The notes under the pieces were generated by a model. That model did not search any database and was not told where the DNA came from. It saw nothing but the letters and a program-made list of their open reading frames with translations. A stretch of DNA of 5,455 bases, from contig JAADHX010000355.1 in NCBI GenBank assembly GCA_013151655.1, positions 1 to 5,455 of the forward strand, in the 5' to 3' direction. This stretch comes from Actinomycetota bacterium. GTDB taxonomy: Bacteria; Actinomycetota; Acidimicrobiia; Acidimicrobiales; Poriferisodalaceae. A program made the position numbers and the translations under genes. Shown here piece after piece: positions 5,115 to 5,455 of the stretch. Each line of letters starts with the position of its first letter. Positions within the stretch are counted from its first letter, which is position 1.

Positions 5115-5455
5115 GTCGCTCCGCCGATCGTCGCCATCAGAAGTGGCATCCGAGCCAGTTCCCGACCAGCCCGACGGGCGGTAAGACGGCCCCGCCATCG
5201 GCCAACGACCGTCTGCGGGTCAGCCTCGGATCGAGACCAGTCGAGCGGCGACGAACGGATGGCGGCTTCTGTTAGATATCCCGGACCCTCATAAGCAGCA
5301 GGAACAACTCCGAGCCCGGCGATGTAGTCGCCCATCTCGCGGACCATTGCGTCGCCCGCGTCGGCGTCTGTGTACAGCGGTGAATCGGCGATGAGAATTC
5401 GCCCGCCCGACCTCAGAACCCGTGCGGCTTCGCGGGACAACACATCGAAGCACAG
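5111..5455 (-). CDS. Class I SAM-dependent methyltransferase, C-terminal part (cut by right edge)
   Basis: The frame is open from the right edge for 114 codons to TGA at 5113-5111. Near the cut end, LSREAARVLRSGGRILIADS matches the segment of Rossmann-fold methyltransferases in which a helix with RVLRPGG leads into a strand; the SAM-binding glycine motif would be outside the window. The remainder has an acidic insert (YTDADAGDAM, about 28-37) and a basic tail (GRWRGRLTARRAGRELARMP) ending in MATIGGAT. The stop overlaps the radical SAM start as ATGA, so the two are translationally coupled and probably share a pathway. The methyl acceptor (small molecule, lipid or polyketide-like) cannot be told. 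A GTG at 5443 is only an internal codon of this longer frame. Confidence 0.75.
   Translation of the reverse strand: MCFDVLSREAARVLRSGGRILIADSPLYTDADAGDAMVREMGDYIAGLGVVPAAYEGPGYLTEAAIRSSPLDWSRSEADPQTVVGRWRGRLTARRAGRELARMPLLMATIGGAT

Noticed and set aside
5115..5198. Upstream start at 5198 for the radical SAM gene
   Set aside because: The extra 28 residues are Ser/Asp/Gly-rich and lie inside the methyltransferase coding region; the ATGA overlap at 5114 fits operon structure.
1..5455. tRNA, rRNA, CRISPR array, insertion sequence or prophage elements
   Set aside because: No cloverleaf-like segment, regularly spaced repeats, transposase motif or terminal inverted repeats were seen; the only clear repeat is the two-copy 32-base one at 3491-3568.

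Overview
This G+C-rich window is gene-dense and carries five protein-coding genes, two of them cut by the window edges. Codons ending in G or C dominate. Gene content (an alpha2-type glycyl-tRNA synthetase followed by a PPDK-family gene, a small split-barrel flavin/deazaflavin-type protein, a lipoprotein with an Ala/Thr-rich linker) suggests a high-GC actinobacterium, perhaps of the Acidimicrobiia type. That assignment is an inference from style and gene order, not a proven placement.

Layout. (1) Minus strand, 697 to the left edge: the N-terminal 232 codons of a divergent pyruvate phosphate dikinase-like protein with a TTG start and a strong ribosome binding site; the nucleotide-binding GGKG motif reads GPLG. 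(2) Minus strand, 2151-817: complete glycyl-tRNA synthetase, probably co-directional and possibly co-transcribed with (1) across a 119-base gap. (3) A 64-base divergent intergenic region (2152-2215) with a GC hairpin against the glyS start codon and a 21-base dyad just before the next gene. (4) Plus strand, 2216-3118: a lipoprotein with an alpha/beta-hydrolase domain (Ser190, Asp246, His278). (5) A short convergent gap, then a minus-strand cluster read right to left: the C-terminal end of a class I methyltransferase, a cobalamin-binding-type radical SAM protein overlapping it by ATGA, and a small PNPOx-like split-barrel protein.

How the genes relate. glyS supplies Gly-tRNA; the PPDK-like protein would normally link pyruvate and PEP, but its N-terminal ATP site looks altered, so its role is open. 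The methyltransferase and radical SAM genes are translationally coupled and most likely act in one modification or biosynthetic pathway whose product cannot be read from this window. The small flavin/F420-type protein follows in the same direction and may belong to that transcript.

Most worth a second look: the altered PPDK-like ATP site; an apparent frameshift near the 3' end of the radical SAM gene, where another frame stays open to 3571; and a 32-base near-perfect direct repeat (period 46) that duplicates the ribosome binding site and start codon of the split-barrel gene and creates a 12-codon upstream ORF ending inside the second ribosome binding site.
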